Positions 14,704 through 23,818 of a stretch of 64,000 bases of DNA are shown here, one piece after another. Location: NCBI RefSeq assembly GCF_004307455.1, contig NZ_SEWX01000001.1, positions 434,001-498,000 of the forward strand, given 5' to 3'. This stretch comes from Aquirufa nivalisilvae. GTDB taxonomy: Bacteria > Bacteroidota > Bacteroidia > Cytophagales > Spirosomataceae. How positions within the stretch are numbered: the stretch's first letter is position 1; each line of letters starts with the position of its first letter. The position numbers and the translations under genes were made by a program. The notes beneath the pieces are model-generated. The model was not told the DNA's origin. It saw nothing but the letters and a program-made list of their open reading frames with translations, and ran no database searches.

Positions 14704-17514
14704 TTATCTTTTACGAATGGGCGAACTTAAACCTCGCATATTATACGTATAACTCAACATAACATATTGAGAAAGCGTTTGGGTTTTTTCAAAACTTACA
14801 AAATTTTGAAACGCAAATTGATTCACTCCAAGGTTCTTTTTAAATACATCGTACACAGTCAATCGAATTTCTGATTTTTGCGCCTTCCCTAAATATTTGA
14901 ACACCGAAACATTCAAAATTGGCATTTCTTGGTACAATCCGCGCGTCTTATTCTCATATACTTTATAGTCTAAATTATATGACAAAAAGGTGTTCTTACC
15001 AAAGTTAACCGTTAATTCAGACCCGAACTGAGTATTGCGAATAGTTTGCTCTGGCAAAGCTGATTTATCATAACTTGTATTGTTCAAGCCGAATCTGGCA
15101 TTCATATAAAACGTGATTCGATCATTGGGTGTGAAAGAAATACGTGCTCCCAAGTTGCCTGCGTTGGTGTTTGTATTAGACAAAACATCATTCAAAAAAA
15201 GAGGGTTTTTTGCCAAATTAAAATCCGCATTAATATTCATCGTACTAATCGTTTTTTTCAATGGAAAACCGAATCCAAAATAACCAACATAACTCTCCCC
15301 TCCAGATATATTCAAAGGCTTGGTTAATACGACACCATTCGAATTGATACTTTGGTTATAAACCACTTGGTTTACGTTATAATTGTAGGATAGATTTGTA
15401 TATAAGTTTAAGAAATTGGCTGCATCAAATAAGTTAAAACCAGAACTTATCGAATGATTAAGACTTGGTAATAAATTCGGATTACCGACACGCAAAAACA
15501 AGGGATTACTATTATCAACAATAGGCTGCAAATCCCGGATGCTCGGCTCCTGAACTGATTTATCGTATGAAAAAAACAAATAGCGATTATTTTTTAATTC
15601 TAAATCAACCCCCACCTTAGGAATCCAAGCAAAATAATTTAAATCAATATTGGCCAAATTTGGTGCACTAGCTGATTTTCTAAAGTCTCCCGTAAGATTA
15701 AACTGCTGAGCAGCTAAACCTACTGTCACATTCACCCCATCCTTTGAATAGCGAATGCTAGAACCTAACCGATTGTAGGTTAAATTATTATCATAATATC
15801 GACTTAAACTGTCATTTCTAGTTTCAAGACTAGAGGAGCCACGATCAAATAGATCTCGGTTTAAGCGATTACTTTGGAAACTCGTATTAAAAAAAGACTC
15901 CCAAAAAAATGCCTTAGACAATGGTTCTACAAAAAAGAGGCTTGACTTAATCTGAGTCTTTTTAGAGAAGTTATTTGTCAACTGATCAATTGCCTGAATT
16001 GAATCTCGAAGTGTCGTGGCACTTAAGAATTGGCTGAGTGATTTTTGGGTAGAGGATCCATCAGAATTAGCATAATTATACCCCGCACTTGCTGAAAAGC
16101 TGCGTCCATTTTTAGCAAATTTATGTCGAAAAATGGCTGTATTTTGTATCGTAAATGATTGCTGTTCGCTTCCATTTAACAATTTCGTTTGGCGCGGGTT
16201 AAGATTATTTTGCACCAATAATTGTTGAAAAATTCGACTATTTTGATCCGCATTTCCAAATGATAATTTACCATTGCTGATTAAAATAAGCGTGTTCAAA
16301 GTATCGATTGATTTCTCATAACGCATACTCATCCGATGATTTCCAGAGAACGTTCGCTGGCTAGTTGTATCCGCTGAATTTTGCGTTTTCTCTTGAAAAA
16401 AGCGTTGCGTACTTGAGATTTTATCGATGATCCGTTCAGATTGATTGAAGTAGTAATTCGAACTGAATTTGGTCTTTTTTGTATCATAATTGTAATTGGC
16501 CCCGCCCGAATAATTCTTTGAAAAACCATCACGTCTGCCACCTATTGGAATCCCCATTTGATCATCTCCATCATCAAATGAAAAGTAGCGTCCATTCCCA
16601 GTAAAACCAAAATCCGCTTCATTTCCCCAGGAAAATGCTTGACTACCTCTGAAATCTTGGTAATCATCAAAAGACATTCCCGATTGATTCGTATTGTTGC
16701 CTAATCCAATCAAAGACAATTGGTTTTTTGCATCAAATTTATTGTAATTCCCTTTTACTTCTTTTCTTCCTTCTGTAGCAATCCCTCCCGTAATTTTACC
16801 AAACCCTCCCTTCTTGTGGCTTTCCTTTAACTCTAAGTTAATCGTCTTCTCCTTTTTTCCATCGTCAATACCAGTCACCTTAGCGGCTTCTGTTTTCCCA
16901 TTAAATACTTGAACCTTTTGAATCGCGTCTGCTGCTATATTTTTAGTCGCTAATTTCGGATCAGATCCAAAAAAACTTCGTCCATCAACGGTCACTTTTT
17001 TCACCGTTTGACCTTGCGCCCTAATACTTCCATCTGCCTCAATCTCCATCCCGGGAAGCTTTCTTAACAAATCTTCAACCGTTGCCCCTGGTGGCACTTT
17101 AAATGAGGCGGCATTGTACTCAATTGTATCTCCCCGAATACTCAATGGTGCTTTCGCTGTTCTAACTACCACTTCAAATAATTCCTTGGAAATAGGCTTC
17201 ATCATTAATGCACCTAAATCAATTGACGCCTCTTGATCTGGTTTCACATCCATTTGCAAAGGGACATAGCTCACATAAGACGCCTTAAATATGTAGGGTT
17301 GACGCTTAACATTTTTGAATTCAAAAATTCCTTGATCATTGGCACGACCAAAGTTAACTAAGGATGAGTCTTTGGGTACCAACAACATCACTGTAGCCTG
17401 TGATAATGGGTGACCACTTGTATCTACTAATTTACCATGAATTTGAACACGATTTTGACCTATTGCAACATAACTAGATAGTAGAATGATACTTAGAACG
17501 AATGATTTAAACAT
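14704..17514 (-). CDS. TonB-receptor-like outer membrane beta-barrel protein with carboxypeptidase-like domain
   Basis: Large outer membrane protein of 936 residues. A signal peptide (ending SYVAIGQ) is followed by a carboxypeptidase-regulatory-like beta-sandwich domain (about residues 22-105, IHGKLVDTSGHPLSQATVML). Then comes a plug-like region with GATVEDLLRKLPGMEIEADG and VTVDGRSFFGSDPK, and a long barrel rich in aromatic strands. The C-terminus ends VMLSYTYNMRGLSSPIRKR, not with a canonical aromatic residue. It belongs to the OMP_b-brl_3 family often paired with GLPGLI proteins, and the GLPGLI gene follows directly. Ligand unknown. Confidence 0.85.
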   Translation of the reverse strand: MFKSFVLSIILLSSYVAIGQNRVQIHGKLVDTSGHPLSQATVMLLVPKDSSLVNFGRANDQGIFEFKNVKRQPYIFKASYVSYVPLQMDVKPDQEASIDLGALMMKPISKELFEVVVRTAKAPLSIRGDTIEYNAASFKVPPGATVEDLLRKLPGMEIEADGSIRAQGQTVKKVTVDGRSFFGSDPKLATKNIAADAIQKVQVFNGKTEAAKVTGIDDGKKEKTINLELKESHKKGGFGKITGGIATEGRKEVKGNYNKFDAKNQLSLIGLGNNTNQSGMSFDDYQDFRGSQAFSWGNEADFGFTGNGRYFSFDDGDDQMGIPIGGRRDGFSKNYSGGANYNYDTKKTKFSSNYYFNQSERIIDKISSTQRFFQEKTQNSADTTSQRTFSGNHRMSMRYEKSIDTLNTLILISNGKLSFGNADQNSRIFQQLLVQNNLNPRQTKLLNGSEQQSFTIQNTAIFRHKFAKNGRSFSASAGYNYANSDGSSTQKSLSQFLSATTLRDSIQAIDQLTNNFSKKTQIKSSLFFVEPLSKAFFWESFFNTSFQSNRLNRDLFDRGSSSLETRNDSLSRYYDNNLTYNRLGSSIRYSKDGVNVTVGLAAQQFNLTGDFRKSASAPNLANIDLNYFAWIPKVGVDLELKNNRYLFFSYDKSVQEPSIRDLQPIVDNSNPLFLRVGNPNLLPSLNHSISSGFNLFDAANFLNLYTNLSYNYNVNQVVYNQSINSNGVVLTKPLNISGGESYVGYFGFGFPLKKTISTMNINADFNLAKNPLFLNDVLSNTNTNAGNLGARISFTPNDRITFYMNARFGLNNTSYDKSALPEQTIRNTQFGSELTVNFGKNTFLSYNLDYKVYENKTRGLYQEMPILNVSVFKYLGKAQKSEIRLTVYDVFKKNLGVNQFAFQNFVSFEKTQTLSQYVMLSYTYNMRGLSSPIRKR

Positions 17515-17859
17515 ATAGGTTTTAGATATTTTTTAAAAATAAAAAAAATAAAAAATAGGCCTCCGCAATTAATGATGAACGGTTTTGTACAAACTGAAAG
17601 AATGGATTCCATCAAAGAATTTCTGCTATCCTTGACATTCAGAATCCCGATAAAAATGTAACACGCTCAAGTCTTGTTACTTAAAAAGGAAAGCCATCAG
17701 AAGTGATAGCAAGTTTAACTTCGATATAAAATAGGGGAGAATATTGCTCTCTACTTTTGGAAATAGCGATAGGTAGAATCAGAAAAGTAAGGATAATATT
17801 GAGAAACAGATAATTACTGTTTTCAATCAAGATATGAGCATAATGAACTAATTTTAGAC
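17515..17859. other. 345-base divergent spacer
   Basis: This spacer separates the leftward receptor gene and the rightward TauE/SafE gene, so both promoters should lie here. A TACTTTTG (17752-17759) fits the -7 consensus on the plus strand for the permease gene, but a matching -33 element is not obvious. A small inverted repeat GTAACA/TGTTAC occurs at 17658-17680. No open frame of note. Confidence 0.4.
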
Positions 17860-18696
17860 ATGACGGTTACTTTATTCCTTATTCTATTAGTCGTTGGGGC
17901 AGCGGTAGGCTATTATTCTGGCTTAGTAGGAACAGGTGGCAACCTGATCTTAATCCCGGCATTTGATCTATTGTTTCATTATTTAAAAATCCCAGAGAAT
18001 GAAGTAGTTAAATTTATGCTTGCTCATTCTTTTTTTATAACCACTTTTACTGGGCTTAATGTTAGTTATAAACAGTTCAAAGTAAAAAACATCTATGTAA
18101 AAGAAGTTTTATTCATAAGCCTTCCAGGCATGATTACGGCTTTTATACTAACAGAATTAATTAGAAAAGGCAATTGGTACCATAAGTCAGATTTTGATGT
18201 AGTATTCTTTTCCTTACTCCTATTTTTAGCTGGAAGAATGCTGTTATATAAACCGCATGATTCGACTGCTACTACTGAAAGTCGAAGACTCTATTATTTT
18301 CCTCTGATTGGAGTTGTTGCTGGAATTATTTCATCCTTTTCAGGCATAGGTGGTGGCATTATTGTGATTCCCATTTTAACTGATATCATAAAAATTTCAT
18401 TTAAAAAAGCGAGCTCCATTTCTATCGGAGTTGTTGCTATGCTAGCAATACCTATTACAGCAAGCTATTTAATGATTGATTCGCATTCTAGCCTCCAGCA
18501 TATTCTACCGGTTCAACTAGGTTATATTTCGTTGACGATCTCAGCTCCCATATTAATTGGCGTTTTCTCTACTAGTGGTCTGGGGGTCCGAAAGGCACAA
18601 ACAACAGCCCCCCATAAATTAAGGTTGATATTAGGGCTGGTCATACTTATATTAAGTGCTAAGATGGTATACGGTTTTTTAAAATTAAACCTATGA
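17860..18696 (+). CDS. TauE/SafE family membrane permease
   Basis: Membrane protein of 278 residues with about eight hydrophobic segments arranged as two repeats. The family marker GLVGTGGNLILIPAF (from about residue 21) recurs in the second half as SSFSGIGGGIIVIPIL. TauE/SafE (DUF81) proteins export or import sulfur-containing anions such as sulfite, sulfoacetate or taurine. No sulfur-metabolism gene is adjacent. The neighbouring ModE/TonB pair raises the question of an oxyanion link, but a 398-base gap and opposite orientation make that speculative. Confidence 0.8.
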   Translation: MTVTLFLILLVVGAAVGYYSGLVGTGGNLILIPAFDLLFHYLKIPENEVVKFMLAHSFFITTFTGLNVSYKQFKVKNIYVKEVLFISLPGMITAFILTELIRKGNWYHKSDFDVVFFSLLLFLAGRMLLYKPHDSTATTESRRLYYFPLIGVVAGIISSFSGIGGGIIVIPILTDIIKISFKKASSISIGVVAMLAIPITASYLMIDSHSSLQHILPVQLGYISLTISAPILIGVFSTSGLGVRKAQTTAPHKLRLILGLVILILSAKMVYGFLKLNL

Positions 18697-19094
18697 TACT
18701 CCAATAGAGCTACGCGCTTTCGTTTACAACAATAATTATTGAGAGATCTGGAAAATTTATATACATTCGGCTGTTTTTGATTTTTGATTCCGCCTCCATT
18801 AACACAGAAAGGTGAGTTGACTGCAACAAACCCAGAAGAACGCATGAATATCATTAAAAAGTGGACAATTACAGTCTATAATTCTTTTAACAATCATCAT
18901 TCATTGGTTTCGTCTATTGCAGATATTTATTTATAGAAATATCATTCATAATGAGTCAATATATGGGGCAGGATGAAATAAATCACCCACTACTAACATG
19001 GTACATTATTTATGTCTCAGAGCTATTAATTCAATCAAAGTCTTTATGAACTAAAACACCATTCAGGGCTGGCTATATGATTTTTTTGTTTATA
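18697..19094. other. 398-base spacer without a gene
   Basis: Between the TauE/SafE stop and the stop of the convergent TonB receptor I find no convincing coding frame, RNA gene or strong terminator hairpin. An antisense frame that enters here from the permease gene has no recognisable protein features. The sequence is AT-rich and looks degenerate. Confidence 0.5.
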
Positions 19095-21608
19095 CTATTT
19101 ATTCAATATTAAAGTAAGCATATACATTCCTCCAATCTGTGGGCCACCCAAAAATGAGTAATATGATTGATTCAAGATATTTGTCCCACTTAATTTAATG
19201 GAAACAGGAAGTATCGAAAAATGATACTGTATCTGCATATCCAAACTTCCATACGCAGGTACCCAATCATTCGCTAAAAATGATTGCCAATAATACGTGT
19301 TTTGCCAACGGTAATTTATTCCCCCAGCCCAATTTTTAGCTATTTTCATTGAAGAAAGCCCAACATTCAACACCCAATCTGGCGTGTTAAATCCATCTTC
19401 CAAACCATCATCATTTTCTGATTTTCCCAATTTAGAATAAGTTACATTTCCCGTCATAGCCCAAGAAGAATTCAACCGATAATTAAATCCAAAAGATGCT
19501 CCATAGGTTTTTACTACCGATTTCGAATTAGTCCAAACTCGGTAAGGAGACTGCAAATTTTTGTCATTCAGTGCGAAAGGAATCGAATCAATTGCCACTG
19601 TTTTAGGTACATTAACATTCGTCTGTGCAATAAAAGACTTATATTGATTGTAATAAAAGTCAGCATCTATCAACAAACGATTACCCAACAGCGCTCCACG
19701 GTATCCGCCTTCAATTGATTGAATATGTTCAGGTTGAATATAGGTATAAGGATTCTTAACTAACAACTCTTTATTCTTTACAATGGCTAGGGTTTTACTA
19801 AGTCCATTTTTGTTTACATCGGTTAGAACCGCAGCTTGAAATGCCGTTATGGATGTAGCTAAATACGAATTTTCAAATACCCCAGAAGACATCACAGGTA
19901 ACCCTCCCACCCGCTTTACTCCTCCACTATTAATATTCGAATACGCCTCAAAAATACTCGGAAAGCGATATCCCTCTTGGTAACCTACACGCACGCTATG
20001 AAAAGCATTTGGAGCAAAGACAACTGTCAAACGAGGATTAGAAGTTAGATTAAAATAATCATTTTTGTCAACACGAAACACAAAACCCAAACGCAACTTA
20101 TCAGCCCATAGTTTTTTTGAAAAGGAAGTATAAGCACCCGTTTTGGAATACAAAATATCTCCGGTTTCATTTCCTTTTTCAGGATTGACAAAATAGTTTC
20201 CATCCGAACCTATGATATACGTTCTTCGGTCAATTCCCGCTATTACATCTAGTCGCAAGGCTTTAAATAACGAAGGAAATATTTGACTAAGATTTGATTG
20301 TGCTTCAGCATGGACTAAACGCGCTTTTACCTTTAAAGCGGCTCCTAAATCCCAGTTATTTATTTGCTGAAGTTTGGCTAGAACATCTTTGTAGGAAGGA
20401 GATCCTGGTTGGTATCTCCCTAAATCAGCAGCGGCCCTTGCTTGATTTAAGGCTTCAGCAACATAAGTCCCTACTGTAGTTGCTGAATTAAATGCTTTGG
20501 TATAATCATCATACCAAACTACATCTGATTTAAAATTCCTGTCTATATTCTCAGCCATAGAACGTAGGTTATAAGAGTTTCCCGTATCCTCTGAATTTGT
20601 ATACAGTTTGAAAGATAAAATGTCTGATTGATATTGAACTGCGTGCTGCTGAAGCAAATAGTCCTGAAGTCTAAAGCGATTAGACCGTTGATATACATTG
20701 TCCAATAAAGCAATATGATATGAATACAAAAGCATTGAATTTGGAGATATTTGATACGCAAGACCTAAATCTCCTTTAGCGTTTTTAATCGAATAATCAA
20801 CTACATCGCTTTCTAAATACCCAGTCCTTGAAACAACATAGGTTTTCCCTTGAAGTGTAATTGTCTTTCGGTTAGAAGACTCATTTCCATACATATTGAC
20901 TAAGTCTCTTCCGGGGTTATTCTCACCTATCAAATTCGTACTACTATTTGCCAATGGGTTTAGATCCGTTAAATTATTCGCCTCCCAATCACTGCCTTGC
21001 ACAAAGGAGGCATTTATTTTAAAGGCCCACTTGGATGAAAATGGATGTGAATACCGCAAAGTAGATTCAGTATATAATTTAGTAGAAAAACCTGCTTTTT
21101 GTTGAAACGAAAAACCTGGTGAATCAAACGGTGTTTTGCTTATCAAATTGGCTAGGCCATTCACTGTATTCATTCCATACATGGTAGATGCAATTCCTGT
21201 CACAATTTCCACTTGATCTATATCCAAATCGGTAGGCCCTAGTGCATTTCCAATAGGCCCTCCGATATGTGGAGATTGCATATCGACACCATCGACTAAT
21301 TGGGAGAATCGTACATTCGTGGTGTTTGAAAAACCCCGAGCATTTATCACTTTAAATCCAAGACTAGGTGTAATCAGTTGAACCCCTTGAACATTCTCTA
21401 ATGCATCAAAAATGGAGGCTTGAGAGCTTTGTTGGAAGAATGACTTACCTACTTTTAAAATGCTAACCGGAGAATATAGTAGTTGCTCGCTTATACGCGA
21501 AGAACTGACAACTACTTCTTGTAGATACTTGCTAGTAGTATCTACTTGTGCAAATCCAATCAATGGAAAGAAGTACAGAAATAAGATGAAAAGTGTGCGC
21601 ACAAACAT
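19095..21608 (-). CDS. TonB-dependent outer membrane receptor, probably ModE-controlled
   Basis: Receptor of 837 residues with a signal peptide ending IGFAQ. The N-terminal TonB-box-like strand EVVVSSSRI is followed by the plug domain (QASIFDALENVQGVQLITPSLGF, DGVDMQSPHIGGPIG, VEIVTGIASTMYGMNTVNG; each shown in part) and a 22-strand-type barrel ending MYMLTLILNK. There is no carboxypeptidase-like domain, unlike the other receptor in the window. The gene follows a ModE-type regulator by 30 bases, and a ModE-box-like palindrome covers its promoter, so the ligand may be molybdate, tungstate or a chelate of these. That is inference; the barrel itself does not reveal the ligand. Confidence 0.85.
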   Translation of the reverse strand: MFVRTLFILFLYFFPLIGFAQVDTTSKYLQEVVVSSSRISEQLLYSPVSILKVGKSFFQQSSQASIFDALENVQGVQLITPSLGFKVINARGFSNTTNVRFSQLVDGVDMQSPHIGGPIGNALGPTDLDIDQVEIVTGIASTMYGMNTVNGLANLISKTPFDSPGFSFQQKAGFSTKLYTESTLRYSHPFSSKWAFKINASFVQGSDWEANNLTDLNPLANSSTNLIGENNPGRDLVNMYGNESSNRKTITLQGKTYVVSRTGYLESDVVDYSIKNAKGDLGLAYQISPNSMLLYSYHIALLDNVYQRSNRFRLQDYLLQQHAVQYQSDILSFKLYTNSEDTGNSYNLRSMAENIDRNFKSDVVWYDDYTKAFNSATTVGTYVAEALNQARAAADLGRYQPGSPSYKDVLAKLQQINNWDLGAALKVKARLVHAEAQSNLSQIFPSLFKALRLDVIAGIDRRTYIIGSDGNYFVNPEKGNETGDILYSKTGAYTSFSKKLWADKLRLGFVFRVDKNDYFNLTSNPRLTVVFAPNAFHSVRVGYQEGYRFPSIFEAYSNINSGGVKRVGGLPVMSSGVFENSYLATSITAFQAAVLTDVNKNGLSKTLAIVKNKELLVKNPYTYIQPEHIQSIEGGYRGALLGNRLLIDADFYYNQYKSFIAQTNVNVPKTVAIDSIPFALNDKNLQSPYRVWTNSKSVVKTYGASFGFNYRLNSSWAMTGNVTYSKLGKSENDDGLEDGFNTPDWVLNVGLSSMKIAKNWAGGINYRWQNTYYWQSFLANDWVPAYGSLDMQIQYHFSILPVSIKLSGTNILNQSYYSFLGGPQIGGMYMLTLILNK

Positions 21609-21653
21609 CGTTGTATATTCAAATATACAACGGTGCGTTTATTTACCCAAAAA
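21609..21653 (-). promoter_or_regulatory. Receptor promoter overlapped by a ModE-box-like palindrome
   Basis: On the minus strand a -33 TTTTTG (21648-21653) is followed after 20 bases by a perfect -7 box TATATTTG (21620-21627). A near-perfect palindrome lies over the -7 box: CGTTGTATATT, two bases, AATATACAACG (21609-21632), with 11-bp arms. Its ends CGTT/AACG with inner TATA blocks resemble the E. coli ModE box. It ends at the base just before the receptor ATG, so the transcript would have almost no leader. Confidence 0.75.
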
Positions 21654-22007
21654 TAGTGGTAATTGTTCTTCCAAAAATTGCTGAAAATTCTTTTGTAAAA
21701 TTCGAAAGGCCTCCATTAATTCGAGGCCATGTGGAGTTAATACCGTTTTCCCTCCTTTGACCCCTCCTGTTTGAGCTTGAACAATAGGACTTTTACAGAG
21801 TTGATTTAGGGAATTGACCATATCCCAAGCCTTTTTATAGGAAAGGCCCATATTTTTAGCTGCTTGGCTGATAGACCCTGTTTCTTGGATGTATTCTAGT
21901 AATTCTAGCTTGCCGGGACCAAATAACTTTTCGTCCCCATTAAATACACGAAGGGTTGCTTTTAATTGAACGCCATTATCTAGCTTTAGTAAATCTTTAA
22001 CAGGCAT
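21639..22007 (-). CDS. ModE-type winged-helix regulator (single-domain)
   Basis: DNA-binding protein of about 122 residues starting at the ATG at 22007; an earlier ATG at 22055 would add 16 residues (NRSVVVIISFLVDLC) that do not fit the domain. The ModE N-terminal signature is clear: FGPGKLELLEYIQETGSISQ then AAKNMGLSYKKAWDMVNSLN, and GGVKGGKTVLTPHGLEL. The C-terminal molybdate-binding (TOBE/MOP) domains of E. coli ModE are missing, as in many Bacteroidota and Gram-negative short forms. It sits immediately upstream of a TonB receptor whose promoter has a ModE-box-like palindrome. It probably represses that receptor when molybdate or tungstate is plentiful. Confidence 0.8.
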   Translation of the reverse strand: MPVKDLLKLDNGVQLKATLRVFNGDEKLFGPGKLELLEYIQETGSISQAAKNMGLSYKKAWDMVNSLNQLCKSPIVQAQTGGVKGGKTVLTPHGLELMEAFRILQKNFQQFLEEQLPLFLGK

Positions 22008-22242
22008 ACACAAATCTACTAAAAAAGATATAATCACAACAACTGAACGATTCAACTATGATTTCAATGTTGCTCATGAATAGATCTTATAAAATTCTAT
22101 AAAAATAGAACTGGAAAATAAACAAATTTGATGCTATATTTAGTTGATTATGAAATAATTAGTAAATAAATAACTTGTATTTTTAATTCACGATTTTCCC
22201 AATTATTATAATACACTTGATATACTTAACTATTGAAAAATC

Positions 22243-23163
22243 ATGCGAAAAATTTACATTATACTGATGCTTCAATGCCTAGCATGGAATGCTCTGGCAC
22301 AGGACGGAAAGATTTATCCGCTTGAAACCCCTAAAGAACCCAATGCCATTCCCTTAGGAACAGGATCTGTAAAAGATCAACCTGCACCAGAAACTTGGTT
22401 TCGCCAGTGGGGAGACCCCATGGCACGAAATATTTCTAAAGCCACATTAACGCCCTTTTTACCAGAAAAAGGAAAGGCCAATGGAGCTGCTGTCATTGTT
22501 GCACCAGGTGGAGGATATCGATGGCTTTCCATGGGAAATGAAGGTTGGGAAGTAGCTGAAGCCCTTGCCAAAAAAGGAATAGCTGCATTTGTTTTAAAAT
22601 ATAGGTTATTCCCAACAGCTGAATCGTTGGACGATTTTACCGCTTGGATGAATCGACCACGTCCCGCACCGCCAAAATCAGAGGATGGATCAAAAAATAA
22701 TCCTCCTTCACCTCCTGTTCAATTAGATTTAACAAACCAACTAGAAGATGCTGAAGCAGCTTATGCCATGCTGTTAAAAAATGCCAATGAATGGGGCATT
22801 GACACCAGTCGAATTGGAATGATTGGCTTTTCTGCGGGAGCAGGCTTGACCATGCATGCCACGCTACATTCCAAAACAATGAAACTGGCTTTCATTGGTC
22901 CGATCTATGGGGGAATGGGCCCAGTACAAGTACCTAAAAATGCTCCTCCCATGTTCAATGTAATCGCCTCAGATGATTTTTTATTTAATTCCCAATTTGG
23001 AGTGATTGATTCTTGGTTTAAAGCTGGACGTCCCGTAGAATTTCATTTATATCAAAATGGAGGACATGGATTTGGTTTAGGGAATCCCAATAGAACCAGT
23101 AATCGCTGGTTTGAGGCATTTATGCATTGGTTAGATGTCAATAAATTTCTTATGGCTAAATAA
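22243..23163 (+). CDS. Secreted alpha/beta hydrolase (acetylesterase-like)
   Basis: Exported hydrolase of 306 residues with a signal peptide ending NALAQ. The oxyanion-hole motif APGGGYRWL begins at residue 87, the nucleophile is Ser197 in GFSAGAG, and the likely catalytic His275 lies in NGGHGFG with an Asp at 244 or 245. A proline-rich insert (RPRPAPPKSEDGSKNNPPSP) interrupts the middle of the domain. The family (BD-FAE/Axe-like) includes xylan and pectin acetylesterases, but no polysaccharide-utilisation genes are adjacent, so the substrate is unknown. It stands alone and ends at a strong terminator. Confidence 0.8.
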   Translation: MRKIYIILMLQCLAWNALAQDGKIYPLETPKEPNAIPLGTGSVKDQPAPETWFRQWGDPMARNISKATLTPFLPEKGKANGAAVIVAPGGGYRWLSMGNEGWEVAEALAKKGIAAFVLKYRLFPTAESLDDFTAWMNRPRPAPPKSEDGSKNNPPSPPVQLDLTNQLEDAEAAYAMLLKNANEWGIDTSRIGMIGFSAGAGLTMHATLHSKTMKLAFIGPIYGGMGPVQVPKNAPPMFNVIASDDFLFNSQFGVIDSWFKAGRPVEFHLYQNGGHGFGLGNPNRTSNRWFEAFMHWLDVNKFLMAK

Positions 23164-23224
23164 GTGAAACAAGGCTAGACACACATTTTACCATCGAAGC
23201 CTATTAACAAGATTTAATTGAAAC

Positions 23225-23254
23225 AAGAAAGAGGGCAAAAATGCCCTCTTTCTT
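23225..23254. terminator. Strong bidirectional terminator
   Basis: A 13-bp perfect stem, AAGAAAGAGGGCA (23225-23237) and TGCCCTCTTTCTT (23242-23254), with a four-base loop. It lies between the convergent hydrolase and carboxymuconolactone decarboxylase-like genes and can serve both. Confidence 0.85.
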
Positions 23255-23259
23255 ATGTG

Positions 23260-23289
23260 TGCTCCCTTAAAAGATGGAATATTGCAGCC
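23260..23289 (-). repeat. Short repeat, copy 1; resembles collapsed tRNA-Asn ends
   Basis: A 30-base unit matching copy 2 (23756-23785) at 27 of 30 positions. On the minus strand it starts GGCTGCAA, then ATTCC-TCT, then TTAAGGGAGCA, and runs straight into a terminator hairpin. The parts ATTCC-TCT and AGGGAGC match the 5' and 3' acceptor-stem ends of the tRNA-Asn gene at 26332-26405. Confidence 0.55.
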
Positions 23290-23307
23290 AATTAAAAGCA
23301 ATTGCAA

Positions 23308-23640
23308 TTATGATTTATCTTGTTTGAACGCCTCTTTCGCGATCATAATGGCGGTCATAGCCTTTGGCCAACCTACGTAGAAAGCTAAATGAGTAATAAC
23401 TTCAACAAGCTCCGCTTCAGTTAAACCATGTTGTTTAGCATAATTTAAGTGAAAATTAAGTTGATTTGAGTGCTCGCCCGCAACCAAGGCAGCAACGGTT
23501 ATTAAACTCCTTTCACGCCTTGAAAGCTCTTTGCCTTCCCATACATCTCCAAACAATACATTGTCTGTATAATCCAAAAGTCTTGGGGCAAAATCCCCTA
23601 ACATTTTTTCAGCTGCGGATACTTTCTTTTCTTCAGTCAT
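23308..23640 (-). CDS. Carboxymuconolactone decarboxylase-family protein
   Basis: Protein of 110 residues when started at the ATG at 23640 (MTEEKKVSAAEKMLGDFAPR). A longer open frame up to 23787 runs through a terminator and a repeat element and encodes an implausible N-terminus, so I reject it. The fold signature is SRRERSLITVAALVAGEHSN (shown in part) and LTEAELVEVITHLAFYVGWP. The AhpD-type CxxC pair is absent, placing it with the CMD/AhpD-like proteins of the gamma-carboxymuconolactone decarboxylase branch; family members also act as alkylhydroperoxidases or tautomerases. No aromatic-degradation genes are nearby, so function is uncertain. Confidence 0.8.
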   Translation of the reverse strand: MTEEKKVSAAEKMLGDFAPRLLDYTDNVLFGDVWEGKELSRRERSLITVAALVAGEHSNQLNFHLNYAKQHGLTEAELVEVITHLAFYVGWPKAMTAIMIAKEAFKQDKS

Positions 23641-23720
23641 TTTATAAAATTTTAAATAAATATATAATGTTACAACCACAAAAAATATCCAAATCAAGAA
23701 AGTGGAAATAGTTATACCAC

Positions 23721-23748
23721 AAAAAAAGTCACCATTTCTGATGACTTT
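23721..23748 (-). terminator. Terminator after the Amj-like gene
   Basis: On the minus strand AAAGTCA, a 10-base loop, TGACTTT and a T-run (stem arms 23742-23748 and 23725-23731). It lies downstream of the Amj-like gene and just beyond repeat copy 2. Confidence 0.65.
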
Positions 23749-23755
23749 CTTGTTA

Positions 23756-23785
23756 TGCTCCCTTAATAGAAGGAATCTTGCAGCC
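23756..23785 (-). repeat. Short repeat, copy 2; resembles collapsed tRNA-Asn ends
   Basis: Thirty bases, 27 identical to copy 1 at 23260-23289. On the minus strand it contains ATTCCTTCT, identical to nine bases spanning the tRNA-Asn 5' end, followed after only four bases by AGGGAGC, which matches the tRNA 3' end, and then a terminator. It looks like a tRNA gene with the body deleted, though it could be an unrelated repeat. Confidence 0.55.
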
Positions 23786-23818
23786 ATCTATATCTCTTAA
23801 ACATAAAAAATAATAATT

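Noticed and set aside
18522-18854. 110-codon antisense frame at the end of the TauE/SafE gene
   Set aside because: Most of it lies antisense to a clear membrane-protein gene and the product has no recognisable features.
23641-23787. N-terminal extension of the carboxymuconolactone decarboxylase-like gene
   Set aside because: The open frame runs through a terminator hairpin and a tRNA-like repeat; the ATG at 23640 fits the protein family.
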